A DNA stretch of 64,000 nt from Andrena cerasifolii. Lineage: Eukaryota; Arthropoda; Insecta; Hymenoptera; Andrenidae. Positions 46,247 to 59,400 of the stretch are shown piece by piece. Each line of letters starts with the position of its first letter. Position 1 is the first letter of the stretch. The stretch covers positions 14,796,501 through 14,860,500 of the forward strand of contig NC_135122.1 of assembly GCF_050908995.1 (NCBI RefSeq), read 5' to 3'. Under the pieces are notes generated by a model. That model searched no databases, was not told the DNA's origin, and was given only the letters and a program-made list of their open reading frames with translations. Made by a program: the position numbers and the translations under genes.

Positions 46247-49200
46247 CAAGATTAAATGTAACGAGTAATATTATTTTGTAAGATCGCGAGTAGCTTCCAA
46301 ATTGTTGGCCACAAGGAAACTTTTTTTAAAAAGCCAAAAGTTTAATTTTTGATTAAACAAACATGTTTTTATAAAGCTTGTGATGTTAATCGACTTTGTG
46401 TTAGAGAACAAGTCTGAGTTTCTAGTTATTTCTTCGTAATTAATTGAAAACGAAATGCTTCGTGTTCGACAGAAACGACTGCCTAAGTAGTAGCCTTAAG
46501 TAACTCCGAAGCTGGCAGAATATTAGTAGAATTAGAGAACATGTTCTGGTAATTAATTCGTCAAACATCTCTTCCCTGTGCTTCCTTCCTGGACGTCTCG
46601 CGCACCTCCAATCATACGTTACGTCTACAAATAATAGCCACGAATCCCCTTAACCAGCAATTAACCACAAGAACTGCGTGCGCGATGCCTCGGCCATCCC
46701 GGCTGCGCTTTTGAAAACGTCTTCCTGTGCCTGCGCGATTTCACCACCTTCGTGGTTACCGCATGCGCGGAAGAGCTGTTGTAGACCATTTAGCTGAGAT
46801 AATGATCGATCAAATATTCCCCGGGTATACTAATAATCGACTTATTCCGGGAGATCTGGATGCAGCGCAGCTGCAACTCGATTAAACGCTTCCGACGGTT
46901 GCGAGACTGTTTTCTTTCCTACAGTTCTCGACATAAGATCATACACTTGGCAAAGCTTCCCTCGCTTTCAAGTAGTACAGCACTTATTCTACGCTCTTCC
47001 ACGCGTTGCTTTCTAATCGTCGATCAATCAAGTCTCTAATTAATCAGCAATCCCACAGTTGGCCGTTTCACCCGAAATTCAACGCAGAACACTGTGTATC
47101 TCGTACGCATAGTTTCGAGTAGGTGGGAAACTGTCACGACTAATGACTTCCATCTCGCAATTCCACTCGCTGAAATACCGCAGAATGCATTTTCGGCCAG
47201 GTTTGAGTCATTCAAACACGTCGTACCAGCGTGATCTTCGAGCGTTCAAGCCCACTGGTATTAAGGCGTTTGAGGAAAGGGGCACAGGACCAAAGGAAAA
47301 GCTAGGGGACGTAGAAATGGAAAGAAAGGAACACCGTCGTGTCACGGGGTAATCGCTGACGCAAGTACACGCGGAAAATTACACTCGTACACCCTGGCGA
47401 CCGAATAAATTGGTCGTTCGTGCAAACTAACCGGTGGCGGGCACGCGAGCAGAGCCGCATATTGGAGCGTAGAGCGCGGAAAAAGAATCGGCCGAGGAAT
47501 TTCTGCGGCAGCAAGGACGACGATAAATCATAAAATATCTGTAAACCGGTGGCTGTGCACCGAAGGGCCGCCTCTCTCTTTGCTCTTTTATATAATACCT
47601 GGCAGCAGAGAACACGGGCGGTCGTTGTCGAACCCAACTACGTATTACGTTCGAACACATGTAGAGGAAGGAACAAGAAGCAGTGAGGTAGCACGAGGCG
47701 CTACCGGATGCGCGGCCTGCACGATACGCGATCGAGAATCTGTTCCGTTCGCGAGTTGTTGTTCCATCAATTTCTCTCTAGCAATGATGTATTTCAGAGG
47801 GTAATGCATAGAACGGGGCATTTCAGAGGGCACATGGGAATTTCCGCTGCTGACGAAAGAATAGGAATATTGTTCACACATTAAGTGCTTTGTTACGTTG
47901 GCTGGAGATCGTATTTAGCTGGTTCTATGAAGATACGAAGATACGGAGGAAAAACAGTGGTTGCACTCGTTGAGATTAAGTTGAGTTCAGGCACTTCCTT
48001 TATTTCGGACTTAAAATTTTTGAGAAAGGAGTCTAGTTGGAAGGGACAAATATGGGCAGTAGCTCGTATAAATTTGATTGATTTTCTCTTCCATCGGAAT
48101 CGAAATGGGAAGAAGGGATTGGGCAAGTTCTGCAGACAGCGTATTGATCGACAGGTAGAAACTAAACCAGGCAGGTAGATTCAACCGAAACTGGTTCAGC
48201 CATCTAACAACTGGTCATTAACAGGTTTCACGAGCAAGGATCTGGCTAGACATGGAAGATCCTTCGTTACTTCAGTTCGTCTCTGCAAAACGCAACCGCA
48301 CTTATCTACATTGTCGAATAGAAATTTCATGTCGGATGAAAAGAGCTTCAAGAATCTTGCGATTAGCCTCTCGACAGTGAGAATATACGACCGAATTAAT
48401 AACATATCAACAGACTTATGACATATTCTTTACGACTACCGTGCCGGTCGAGTATCTCGCGCAGCTTCCCATGAAATTTACGCAGATCCTTTCCACCAAG
48501 ACATTCCATAAACGTCAAGCCAGTGGGTATTTTATAAACAGGCCGGCACAGGTAGAATCTAGCGGAGCAATAACTTTTCAGGATACCTACCTCGCCGGTA
48601 CACTTTATTGCAGCAAAATTCTGAACGAAATCTCTACTTGGCTACATTCATAGACCTCGTATGTTTTACACATCCTTACACCTACTTCTTCCAACGAGAA
48701 GCTTAATACACCGCAGTGTATAACTCAAGCATTGCCGCTGGGAACGCCTGAAATATTGGCATTCCTCCTGCGTTACGCGCCGGCTGAATCGTCGCCGATG
48801 TATCATCGTATCCGACTCGTTCGACCGCGACGAAAAAGAAAACGGGCAACGTGTCCCGAACTGGTCCGGCAACGGCCGGGCGCAGCACACGTCCAGCGAC
48901 ACCGTCCGCAAGAAAACTGTGTCGGCCGGGCGCAGCGTCCTGCGGCGCGCGTCAAAACGAGTTTCCAGGCCGATTGCTGGGAAAGATCCACCATCCTGGG
49001 ACATGGTCGGTGCACCGCCCTAGGACCTCACGGATGCACCCGTCTTCTACTCGGAATCCACGAAGGATGGCGGCGCGTCCAGCGGCAGCTGAAAACGTGA
49101 GCGGAAAGTCGTCTGGGTTGCACGGGAGATTGTGGTGAAAAGAAGGGAGCGAGCCAGGCCCCAGCGCTAACGAAACGGCTAATGGCTGCACCGTGAGAAT

Positions 49201-49479
49201 CGATCCATTCGATATTGACGCAAGAAATGATTTATAAGTCGGTGCTCCACTTGGTGCGGCGTGTAAACGATGCACCTCACGTGGATCTGTCCGTTGCACT
49301 TTGTGGGATGCAGTTCGTTAGGCAGGATAATTGTCGTGTTGTCTGGTGGGGTGATTGGAGGCGTTATTGTGGTTTGAAGAAATATAGGAAGGTATATCGA
49401 GGTACAGTCGGGTTGTATTTGATGTTCGGAGGGTTGCATCGAGTTTGAAAGGTCTCTGGAACTTGGAGTGTTCTGATTC
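46247..49479. other. Non-coding stretch, CpG-rich at about 48,770-49,150
   Basis: No gene is supported. Between 48,800 and 49,140 there are overlapping frames on both strands (up to 122 codons), and a GGCCGGGCGCAGC word occurs twice (about 48,876 and 48,925), suggesting a small local duplication. At 47,788-47,830 CATTTCAGAGGG-like words repeat once. Confidence 0.4.
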
Positions 49480-49500
49480 TTAAGGGGGTAACTGCTCATT
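49480..49500. mobile_element. Lone TTAAGGGGG end (possible remnant)
   Basis: TTAAGGGGGTAACTGCTC resembles the left end of the TTAAGGGG palindromic elements at 13,879 and 41,221. No matching CCCCTTAA is found on the other side of the hairpin at 49,667-50,000. It may be the left end of a rearranged element that included that hairpin, or chance. Confidence 0.25.
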
Positions 49501-49666
49501 TTTCAACGCCATCTTTGAGAATTTATTTAATAAAACCTATAAGGTTATACTATCTGGCGTTTTGCCTGCATGTTAAGGTATGTTTGAAGTAATACTCAGA
49601 ATTTTTGTTCATCTCTTTTATCGCACACATATATAGATATAGTCGGTGGCACATGCTACTTAAAAA

Positions 49667-50000
49667 AAAATTCTTTTCCGATGCGCGTTAATGTGGGAAC
49701 TGTTCTAGTCATCCAAAATGGAAAAACTAAGGCTTATTTTCTTTATTATGTTTGTCGCTATGGTTGGAACCACAGAGGCCCCTTGACAATAAAATGTTGC
49801 AGAATAACAGCAGTTTGAACAAAAATGTTCGATTTTTGCTAATAAATTTAGCTGTTTTCGTTCTGTAGAATTAATTTTATACAATGTAGAGACTCGTCCG
49901 TGGTTCCAACTATAGCGAGAAACATAATGAAGAAAAGAAATTTTAGTTTTTCCATTTTGGATGACTAGATGGGTACACATTAGCAGAAGAACTCGTTTTT
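49667..50000. mobile_element. Inverted repeat of about 75-100-bp arms
   Basis: The left arm (about 49,667-49,779) and right arm (about 49,893-50,000) are reverse complements, best conserved over CTAGTCATCCAAAATGGAAA, CATTATGTTT and TATAGTTGGAACCAC. The central spacer is about 110 bp and AT-rich. Outer parts (GCTAATGTG/GTTAATGTG, GTTCTTCTG) match more weakly. No target duplication is identified and it is non-coding. It is probably an old palindromic MITE. Confidence 0.7.
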
Positions 50001-50005
50001 AATTC

Positions 50006-53000
50006 AATAGACGACTTGCAAAGCTTCGTTCCCATACAGAGTTAACGGATGTCTTCCCCTTCGTTGTTTTATCGCCAGCCATTGATCCCGTCGATTTGTC
50101 GGCAAAGTTTCGCGCAGGGGGTGTAGAGAAAGTGTCCACTGAGCACGAAGGAAATTGCACGCTGAGGAATCATGCTGCTCGAGCCGTGGCGAAGAATTAG
50201 CTGGCTGAGAAAGTTCCTGACCGCGTATCATGCGACTTATCGGAAATACGGATCAGAAAATTACCCCCGGGGAATTATTAGCTGCATGGGGCGACCGTGA
50301 AAGTGTGTCAGCGTGCATTGCATAGCAAACCGAAGAGGAATGTATTATGTGATTTATTCGAGTCGAACGATACTTCTGCTTATCGCATTCTTCGTTTATC
50401 CTTCAGATATCCATCTATAATTATTCCTCCGGGCTCGGAGGAGTATCTCTCAAAGAGGAGATTCAATAATATTAAACTACAAACATAAAAAGCAGTCTTC
50501 AAAGAAGAATCCACTCGCCTATCGTAGATCCCGCTTCGTTCCTTCGTACTTCCCCAAACTATTTTCAACTCGCCGATAAAATATCCCCGAGCGTAACGTA
50601 GCTGCAACCGTATCCCACCGCATCCTCGTATATATTAACATCGTACAGCAAAGTACGCAGGAAAAGATGCCGTATCGCTTAGCGATCGCCGATAATCGGA
50701 TGCACCCGATGCACCGGGCTGCGCCAGCGTAGAAGAGGGAGCTCATAACGGACGAGGGGGGACTCGTTTTCTCCCTCGTTGGTGATCCTTTTTTTTCCCC
50801 GTCGTCTCTTCGTCAATTTATCGGGCGCTCCTGTAAACGGCCTTGCCGGAGTGGAAGGACGATCGAAACGACTCCCGGAATGCATCCGCTCGTGACCTTC
50901 TTCTCGGATGCACCGGTACCGAGCCGCTGATGCATACATGCACCTGCAACGGGTTTCGGCGTAACCGGTCGTAGACTTTAGGACTTTCACCCGATATCGA
51001 TGTACCAGCCGTCCAGGGCAGGAGCAAACCGACGGCACCTTTAACGGAACGATAATGCCGGATTATCGTGCCGCGAGAGGTCCATCCTCGAATTCCTGGG
51101 ATGTCGACGACGCCGGCGGGATTAACGTTGCGGGATCATAATCGACCAACTGTGACTGTAAAATCGAATATAACCGAGGAACGGTATTTCCCTTGTTTCA
51201 ACGCGCTCGTGGCCACCGTGCGTTTCGGAAACCATTTGCCGTAAACCATGCCACACAGGTCCGAGGAAAATTATTCCGCGGGGAGTATATGTTTTATTGG
51301 CCGAATGAAGAGCCTGATAAATACGCCGAGTTGGTAGCCTAAAGTGCAGGATTGTTACGGGAAACATCCAGCGCACAGTCGTATGAAGTTAGAAAACAGA
51401 AGCCTGCGTTAATTAACTTAGCAGTGTGAGAGGAGAGCTTGGTGTTGGTCGTTCGAAAAAATATACCCAGCGTATTGTCGTGGTATTCGTTTGCAAATTC
51501 ATTTACAAGACGCGCTTTCTTAAGCCCTCGCCGGGAAACTGAAGTTCCTGATGTCTTCGTCGGTGTTGTTTTCGCTGGCAGCTAGAACCCAGCCGGCTAC
51601 GAGTCGATACCTTATACGAGCATCTGACGCGATTACTGGATTTTCTCCTAATACGGATTTCCACGCTGAGAATCGTCCCGCAGACGTGAACTCTTACCTG
51701 GTGCGTCGAGTGGAACCTGGAAAGGTCTGGTTTCTCCGCGGCTGGGAAAACGAAAAAATTCCAGGAAAGAAAAGGAACAGTTTTCGAGTAAACACCGAGG
51801 CCTGGGTGTAGCATCGTAAGCAGCAGCCGCTGCCTAATGAGGCAAATACGTCGAGCAAACACGCCACCAGAAGAAGCTTCCCGCAACAATGTACCTATCA
51901 CCGAAGGAAGTACGAAATACCCTTCGGCCTTTGTCATTTTTTTTTCTTTAGAAAATTCATATAACAAACGAGCGCCACGTTACTATCTGACCTGCAGGCT
52001 ATCTCATTGCGCTAATCTAACGTCTCGTGAGCCGCGTCATGATACAGCAGATCACGGGACACCTCTAATCCAGTAATAAGAAACTCTTGATCCCCCCCGA
52101 GCACGCATTTGCAGATACGCGTTTAGCTGGCAACGGTCAACGTGTTGCGTCGCTTACATTTCAATAATTCCTTCCAGGAAATCGCCTGTCGACTTTTTGC
52201 ACACGATGCATTTTCCTCGCCGCGAGTCATTCTTTGTTCGCGCTTTGTATCGCGCTCGAAGCGACGGGCCAAGGACTTTGTGCCATTATATCGATGATTG
52301 TTTAAATTGGCGGATGTCTGGCAGGTGTCGGCCCTGAAGAGATTTTAAAAGGATCCACGCGTTTTTAAGTTCCGTCGATGGAATTCGTGGCATCGAAAGG
52401 AATTCGGGGTGGGATTATTTTGCCTGCAAGCGTAACGAAAGATCGTGGCTGTTGGAATTCCTGAAATCTGCCGCGTCCATGCCATCCCCGAGATCCTCTG
52501 CGAGGTTTATTTGGAGAATACTCATCGATGGCGATAACTGTCGGTGGTAGCTGTTTGGTGAGACAGCAGCAAGCGGCGTTTGGAGGCATTCCGAAACTCT
52601 GGGATTCGTACGTGTCTGGGCGCCGAAGCAACGGATCCGCAGCTGTCACGGTCAGCGTTTGCGGTAGGTCAGTGCGAGGGCCTTCCAATCCGCTGAACCG
52701 TAACCATCGCGGAGTCGCGCAACGCTTGAGTTCCTTCGTTTCGAGTCGGTGACGAAACGGCGATATCTAGTGTCTTCTCTTCGATTCGCTTTACCGTTGA
52801 ATGGTCGGGATACTCTTTTGCCTCGAAGATCGTTTGCAAATCGCTTGACTAAACTTGCGGTTACAGAGGTACCGCAAGCGGCATAAGAAATTCGAAAGAA
52901 CACTCCGTTTAGTGAGCTACCTAATCGTAATTGTTGAAGCGTTCCTGGCACACTTGGAATCGTAGAGTTTGCTTATAATTGAAGCGAGACTGCGTAGAAT

Positions 53001-53861
53001 TGTGGAATTTGCAGCGGGGGCATTTGATAGATAGGCAACTGAGAAGCCAGGATAACATAAGGTTCCTGTGACTAATTCCAAGCCGTGGACAAATTTAGAT
53101 CGAACGGCAGTGTTTACCCACGGCGAAGGTATAGACAGCCAAATCTGTTTCCCTCCACATCCTATTCCACTTCCGTCCTCTCTTGCCGCCCTTAGCTATC
53201 GATCTTCAATTACAAATCGCTACCGGAAACTCGGCGTTGCTCTTTACACTCCATTAATAATTCCTCCGCGAATCGAGCGGATACTCTCCCACAGTCGAGC
53301 GCGATTGAACCTCGGACAAACAATTTCATCCATTGCCTCGCATCAAGCGTTTACCTTCTGCCCCGGAAATACCGCGTGGCCGGTCTCGACCATATTCAAA
53401 AGGCCCAACGGTTTCAGCAGCTGATGGGTCACGGTACGAAAATAGTCGGTCCATGGTTATTTCGGGTCCCTTTATTCCACCGTTGCGCTCGTGCATCGAG
53501 ATCGTTACCGAGCTTCGGTTAGACGAAGATTTGTTGTTCCTCGGGTGGATGCGAGTTTTCACGGAACGCGCGCTTTGAAAGGCTTCAATTGGCGTATTAA
53601 AACGGCGAGCCGCTCGTCTTCAAAGCTCGACCCATTTACCCGCGGAATTTCCAGCCGGCAGGAAACTCAACTCCTCTGCCGCGAAGTGTGTCTGTTTATC
53701 CGATTAATTGAAACCCTCTCGCGGATCGGCTGCATCTGTACATCTGTGCCCACGGTTTATTAGAACCTGTGTGGAGGATTCGCTGTTAAATAACTAGGTA
53801 ATAGGATAGTAGCGGACGCGGAATATAGGAGACCAGTGGCTAGAAGACATAAGACGTTTAA
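50006..53861. other. Non-coding stretch, nothing recognised
   Basis: Alternating AT-rich and CpG-containing DNA. The longest frame (154 codons, minus, 51,503-51,967) has no domain and overlaps a + strand frame. ACCAG|GTAAGAGTT on the minus strand (about 51,693-51,706) is donor-like without a supporting exon. Confidence 0.4.
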
Positions 53862-53865
53862 AAAT

Positions 53866-54080
53866 GAAGGATAAGGGGAAAAACGGGGAATGTCACGCGA
53901 CAAATTTATCGAGAGAATTAAGTTTTAACACTTTATTCCACGAGTAAAGAGACGAGCTTCGATGAATTTACTTTTCTCGTATAATTTTCTTCTTAAATAA
54001 TTTCTTGTTTTACCTCGAACACAGAAGCTTATGCTTAGGCAGAGAATGGGGACATTCCCTATTTTTTCCCCTTATCCTTC
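53866..54080. mobile_element. Short inverted-repeat MITE (GAAGGATAAGGGG ends), AAAT-flanked
   Basis: The left end GAAGGATAAGGGGAAAAA is matched in reverse by TTTTTTCCCCTTATCCTTC on the right, followed inward by GGGAATGTC/GACATTCCC, giving about 28-bp inverted repeats. AAAT lies outside both ends (53,862-53,865 and 54,081-54,084). The 215-bp copy is AT-rich and non-coding. Confidence 0.7.
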
Positions 54081-54107
54081 AAATGATGTTTTCATGTGCC
54101 TATGTAT

Positions 54108-54336
54108 ATACTAGCTTTACTACTCGGCTTCGCCCGAAATTTAGATTCTGATTTTATAAAAGAAAAACATTTTTTTTATTTTTTTTTTTTTGTGAAAATA
54201 GTCACATTTATCTGGATTAGCCAGGTATAATGAGCCGAGGTATATTTCTTGACCCCCCAAGGTTACTGTGCGAAAGTTTTTAGGCGACAGACAGACACAC
54301 ACAAACATAGGAAACACTTTTTGCTTTATAGTATAA
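54108..54336 (+). mobile_element. Probable 3' fragment of a non-LTR retroelement
   Basis: The stretch starts TACTAGCTTTACTACTCGGC, followed by TTCGCCCGAAATT. It has a T-rich middle and ends GACAGACAGACACACACAAA then CACTTTTTGCTTTATAGTAT. A CGGCTTCGCCCG word, a GACAGACACACA run and a terminal TTTATAGTATA are familiar from 3' ends of RTE-like retroelements in insects (from memory, not checked). No reverse transcriptase is present, so at most it is a dead 5'-truncated copy. Confidence 0.4.
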
Positions 54337-54345
54337 AATATAAGT

Positions 54346-55199
54346 GGTTGATGCTTATCAAATTGGAATATTCTTTTTTATAGTTCTCCTTTCAAACTTT
54401 CCTTCCATCGTCACTGTATACTAGCTTGAATAACATTTTTAGTATTGTCTACCAGTTAATATTAAGTCGCGTCACGATATCGTCCAATAAAATTATCGTA
54501 CATTTCTAAAAAATTATCGTCAAATTATCATAAAAAATGGAATATTCTCGGTCTGATTGTCAAGCAACGAAATCCCACCCCCACACCCCTTTCGATCTTC
54601 GCGCAGCCATTTCTGGACTAGCACCGCCAAACACAAAGGACCTAGCTGAAGAATTTAGTCGAATAAAGAGAAGTCCAATTCATATGGCGCGCATTATCAA
54701 GCCTCTATGCGATCCTCTCGAACTCGCGGCGAACTCTCGGGGAGCGCTTCTCTTTAATCCAAGAGGCGTTCAAACGGCGAATAATGAGCGCTTCGAATCT
54801 ATGTCGTCCCGCGAGCGCCGCCTCTCGAGCCCCGAGGATCCACATGCTTTCAAGAAGCAGTAATGAATGGAAGGAGGAGCGCGTCCTCTGTATTCCCGCA
54901 TGAAAGCCAGGCGAACGGATTCTTTTCAGGACTCTGTCCGGCGCAACCGGGAACGTTCTCGCGCTGAAGATCATCCTTCCTCCTAAGCATTATTTTCTGA
55001 CCGTGCGCGGAGGCTTTGTGCATCGCTTCTCGGGCCCTCGCGAACCGAGTAAATTTTCCACCAGCTTCGACGCCGCTTGCACGCACGACCGTACGAGTAA
55101 ATTATCGAGGGTTGATTCCCGTGCATGAAATACGAGCCGTCCTCGTAGCACTCTTTCTGCGACTTCTGCTTGGAGTCGCTTTCGTTTCCACGTTCCGAA
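54346..55199. other. Non-coding stretch, nothing recognised
   Basis: AT-rich at first, with three ATTATCRT words at 54,490-54,530, then CpG-containing. The 108-codon + frame at 54,537-54,863 has no domain. Confidence 0.4.
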
Positions 55200-55203
55200 T
55201 TAA

Positions 55204-55703
55204 GGAGTATTTGCCGGCGTGACGCCTAAGAATGATACAATTTCTAGGAATTTTTTTCTAGACAACTATACGAGATACAAACTTCTTACATTTTATTAAT
55301 CCAGCTTTGCACAATAATTTCCCATTTTTAGAGAGGGCGGAGCCTCGTTCAATCATCAGAAATCGAAGAATCGATTGGTTTTGAAAGTTTGGGCCTAAAA
55401 CTAGGGAGCCCCCTAGAAATATTGTAAAGAAGATAAAAACCCAAACTGACGCGTGCTTGAATAAAAAGTTACGATTTTCGCCTACGACACCTATTTTCTT
55501 CAATAAAAACAAAAAACGCGTATGAAAATAGGGAAACCTCAATGCCGAGCGTAGATCGCATGGCTTCCTTTGCTTCTCGACGATATAACTTCGAAAGTGT
55601 TTCGAATTTCTTTATAAAATTTTAACTGAACATTCTTAAGACGTTATACTGTCGATTTATATATACATTTTTTTTCTTCAAATTTCAAACCCGCAAATAC
55701 CCC
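55204..55703. mobile_element. TTAA-flanked element with GGRGTATTTGCSGG ends
   Basis: TTAA lies outside both ends (55,200-55,203 and 55,704-55,707). The left end GGAGTATTTGCCGG and the right end, read in reverse, GGGGTATTTGCGGG differ at two of 14 positions. Further inward, ACGCCTAAGAATG and ACGTCTTAAGAATG match again, with about 45 extra bases in the right arm. The 500-bp copy is old and non-coding. By its flanks and start it groups with the TTAAGGGG elements. Confidence 0.65.
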
Positions 55704-55707
55704 TTAA

Positions 55708-56365
55708 GGTAGGTAACGCGTTAAGAAAAGTGTCCACTGTCTTAGATGAAAATTCTGGTGAAAGAACATTCAAGGGAGTTAGCCCTTTTTTTTTGAATTA
55801 TTATCCTTTCCGGTGTTAGGCATGCGCTTTGGTTATAGATTCGTTACGAGTGTGCGGGTTTCATAATGATTCTGGTATAAGCACTTGTGTCTGAAGGGAA
55901 AGGTCGACAGGAAGTCGGAGTTGTATTTAATTACCAATAAATTTCATGCTGAACAAGCACTCGAAGGAGCAAAAAGCATGAAGAAATTGATTCTTAATGA
56001 CAGAGATGATTGTGATACCTGTCATGTGTTTATAACCATATTAGATGTTAATGTCTAATAATTTGCATCGACTCCGCCGCGCTTATGTCCACGTTAATCT
56101 TCTTCCAATGTAAGGTTCATGGTAAACCTTGATAGAGCTTCCACACGCCTAATGAACGTATATTACGAGAAGATTTCCATGATAGGTTCCCATAGACGGA
56201 ACACGTCCGCAAGTGGGAGTGGTAAATTGATCGGGACCCTGGTGTAACTTGCATAAATTAATATAATTTCATCCCGCCTGGGCGTGCACGAGGAAACGCG
56301 TACACGTCGGTTGACGGAAACACCGCTCTTCTCTGCATTTTAAGAGTTCCCTTATCGTGATAATC
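55708..56365. other. Non-coding stretch, nothing recognised
   Basis: AT-rich unique-looking DNA without frames above 60 codons, and without repeats or obvious motifs. Confidence 0.4.
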
Positions 56366-56368
56366 AAA

Positions 56369-56404
56369 CTAACTTCACGCATCTCTCTCTCTTCTTATCT
56401 GCAG
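56369..56404 (+). other. Strong 3' splice-site-like signal
   Basis: CTAAC (56,369-56,373) is followed by a 24-bp pyrimidine-rich tract (CTCTCTCTCTTCTTATCTGCAG) ending at 56,404. Branch point, tract and CAG are all near the insect consensus. The base after it (GTTCGC) is no donor, so this is not a ratchet site. The downstream sequence closes after about 12 codons in the frame starting at 56,405, so a coding exon is unlikely. A non-coding exon, a cryptic site or chance remain. Confidence 0.35.
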
Positions 56405-56406
56405 GT

Positions 56407-59400
56407 TCGCCTGAACAAATTAGAAACGGAATGCTGCAGCTAGTTAAATAACGCGATAAGAATAGACACTTGACAGCTTCGAGGCAGCCACTTGACTTTG
56501 CTCCGACTGCAAGTAAAAGCAGGGACAATCCAGTAGCACAGCCATTTCTTTGCTGCACAGTGCTCGACGGGATGAAAGATCGAGAAGCCCCTCGCACGTT
56601 CCAGCCGCGTAACACCCCGCGGTTACGTACGCAGCTTCGTTTCCACACACATCCCCACGGATAGCCCATTATCGCGGCCGAGCTCCCTCGTTAGAAGTCA
56701 TTAGAAAGTCCACGTGTTGCCGTTAATGAAGTAATCGATAAATCGTGACTATTTTATCTGGATCGCGGATAAATCTGGATCGCAGATAAATCCGGATCAC
56801 GACACGCGAGAACTTTATCGCCGTCGACGGCCATTCCCGTTCCTGAAAATTAACATACGCGGAGTAGAAAGGGGATTACTTAACGCGATTTATGCCGGGA
56901 TTCTGTTGAAAATTAACGCGCCAGGCATGCGGCCAGGGGAGCAGGGGCTGGTTCGCGCGGGCATAGATAGAACGTGCCCGAGCTGGTTTCGAGCGAGCCT
57001 GTTGCACCGAATTTCATATGCATGAAGCGAAATTGCTGGCCGCGCGCAATTACGCGCGTGGCACGCTTCGAGGGATTAACGCATCGGGGATGCTGAATTG
57101 CTTCGAACTCGATAAAGTTAGTAGGCTGTACGTCACTTGGAGTCCGCCGCGCCGCAAAAGTTCCTCAGAAATGAAGAGCAGGCGGCAACGCACCAGGAGA
57201 CGATCGTCCCGGATGAATTAAGATCCACCCGCTGAAATTCAACCGGCGAGAAATTTCCCAGGCCCCGACGCCCGGAGCCTCGCGATTCCCAGCGGGCGAT
57301 TTTTACGAAGACACCCACCACAGCTGCTGCGTGGCAATCTCGCGGGAGAGCCGACACGAAATCGATTTCAATTTCTATAAAGGCCACCGCGCCAGACGCC
57401 TCGCGGTCGTTCCGAAGTTCAAGATGTTTCCCATCGCCGTCGCAGCTCGGTGCGCTCGACGACGGTGGAACGAGAACCGTGGCGGGGCCGATCCATCGAC
57501 GTTGCTTAAACTGCAATTTCACGATCGTTACGATAATTCACGGGGCACCGTGCAGCCACCGCGGAAAGCGAGGATGATACCTTGTTGCACATCCCCTGGT
57601 ATATATATTGTGCGTCGATCATGCATAATAGACACGGTTACCGGCTCACGTGTCCGTGATCGCGAGCATCGAGCTTCCGCGGGCCGGCACCCTCGAGGAA
57701 TATGATTCCAGCAGCGCGTAGTGCCGATCGAGGAAGCATTGGGACTGATCCCACTTGGACGTTGGAGCCTCTGGAAATCCAGTTGATTTACGAACGACCA
57801 CCATGGAGCGTTGCGAGAGATTTATTTTTTGAATCGACGACGGGGATGGTGTTGAGCTTGATGTTGAAAATTCTTCAAGACGACTAGGGGTGCATACTAA
57901 TAGTTTTGACGAATGCGAGGAGGTTATTAGCGTAGGATACAGTGCATGGCAGGTGTAATATCCTGGGTGAGGTCTGGGAATATTTTCACGTGAAAATGTC
58001 AGTTAATATGGCGGGGGTGTGACTTAAGTGTAAGAACAGAATTGCATATTTGTGAAGCAATACTACCACCTCAGCTGCCTCCAAAATGACGAAGTCAAAA
58101 AATCGGAATTTTCGACCTTATTTGGGAACGACCCGTTGAAGAGCCTCAAATGGAAATAGTCAATTTTTATTAAATGCTCCTTCCGAGATTGGAGAATTAC
58201 AACTCCGAGTGTGTCGATGCTGGGTAATTGTTCAGTGACAATTAAGCATTTGCGAGTAGATGTAAATGCTTTTCTTTCTGCTGCACATTGTGTGAAGATT
58301 TCTGCCAAGACGTTAATAGAAAAGAATTCATCTTAAACGGCTGAATTGGAGTTATTATATTAATTGGCAAGTTTCCTAAGTAGTGGGGTCGTTGCACCTC
58401 GTAATAGCTCACCTCTTCCTGCAAGGAATTACTCAGGGAGCAGAACATGACTGAATAAATTTTTAAGTTTATGTCATCCTCTTCTCCAGACACACAGTTT
58501 ATACAAGCGTTACGCAACGAGGGGAACTAATTGTCAGGAACAGAATGTTTCCTCGAATGTCAATGGGCATGCAGGTTATTATGCTTTAATAGCACAGAGT
58601 TAGGCGAGCTTCGTTTCCTCTAGACGCGAGAGAAATCGCTACACTTCGGCGAACAACGGTGAAAGCGGTTAATTAGCCAGCGCGGGGTCGTATAAAACAA
58701 AATTCGCCAGTAGTCCTAGAAAGCGAAAGATGACACGCTTTATTTTCACGGAACGCTAGGCTAATTTCCTTCCGGCGCCGGCCGTTTTGCATGGGCCGTG
58801 ATTAGTAGGTTCCAGCGAATCTGCTTACCGGCCTCCCGATACTTTCTATCCTCGCGAATTTTTCAGTCCCCTTCCCTCGTCTGTGCCATACAGACAACGT
58901 CGACAATGCCTGGCGCGAATCGAAAAGATGCGAAAGATTTTGCGCATTCATTTCAATTCCGTTTACTTGAAGCTTCAATTAAAAAGTAATTAACCTAAGT
59001 GACCCAGGTATCACAATTCCTTTAATCCCATCTGTGTTCCTATTTCCCTCTAATTGCCTTCATTTTTCTTCGTGCAATATCCCGTTTCATTTGAAAAGAT
59101 GCTTTGAAGCTATCGCGGTGAAGAAATCGTACTGCCGTTTTAAATAGGATCTGCAGCAACAACACCCTGTCCGTACCAAAGGCGGAACGATTTATAATTA
59201 ATGTTATACATCAAGCTCACCCTTTTAGAACCAGGAAACGTCTGAGACTATCAGTATAGCCAGACGCAAGGCTCGAACCACGGTAATTAAACTCGAGGCT
59301 CCTTTTTCAGAGACACGACGAGGCTGTTTTCCGAGCTACTTCCAGCAAATTACAATGTCCAGCGATATCCTCGTACGGATAAAATCGCAGGTACTGGTCG

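Noticed and set aside
58226..58270. Two short hairpins as a microRNA gene
   Set aside because: Stems are only 6-8 bp, and neither matches a conserved insect microRNA that I recognise.
59262..59285. GGTTCGAGCC on the minus strand as a tRNA B box
   Set aside because: No A box at the right distance and no acceptor stem or cloverleaf can be formed around it.
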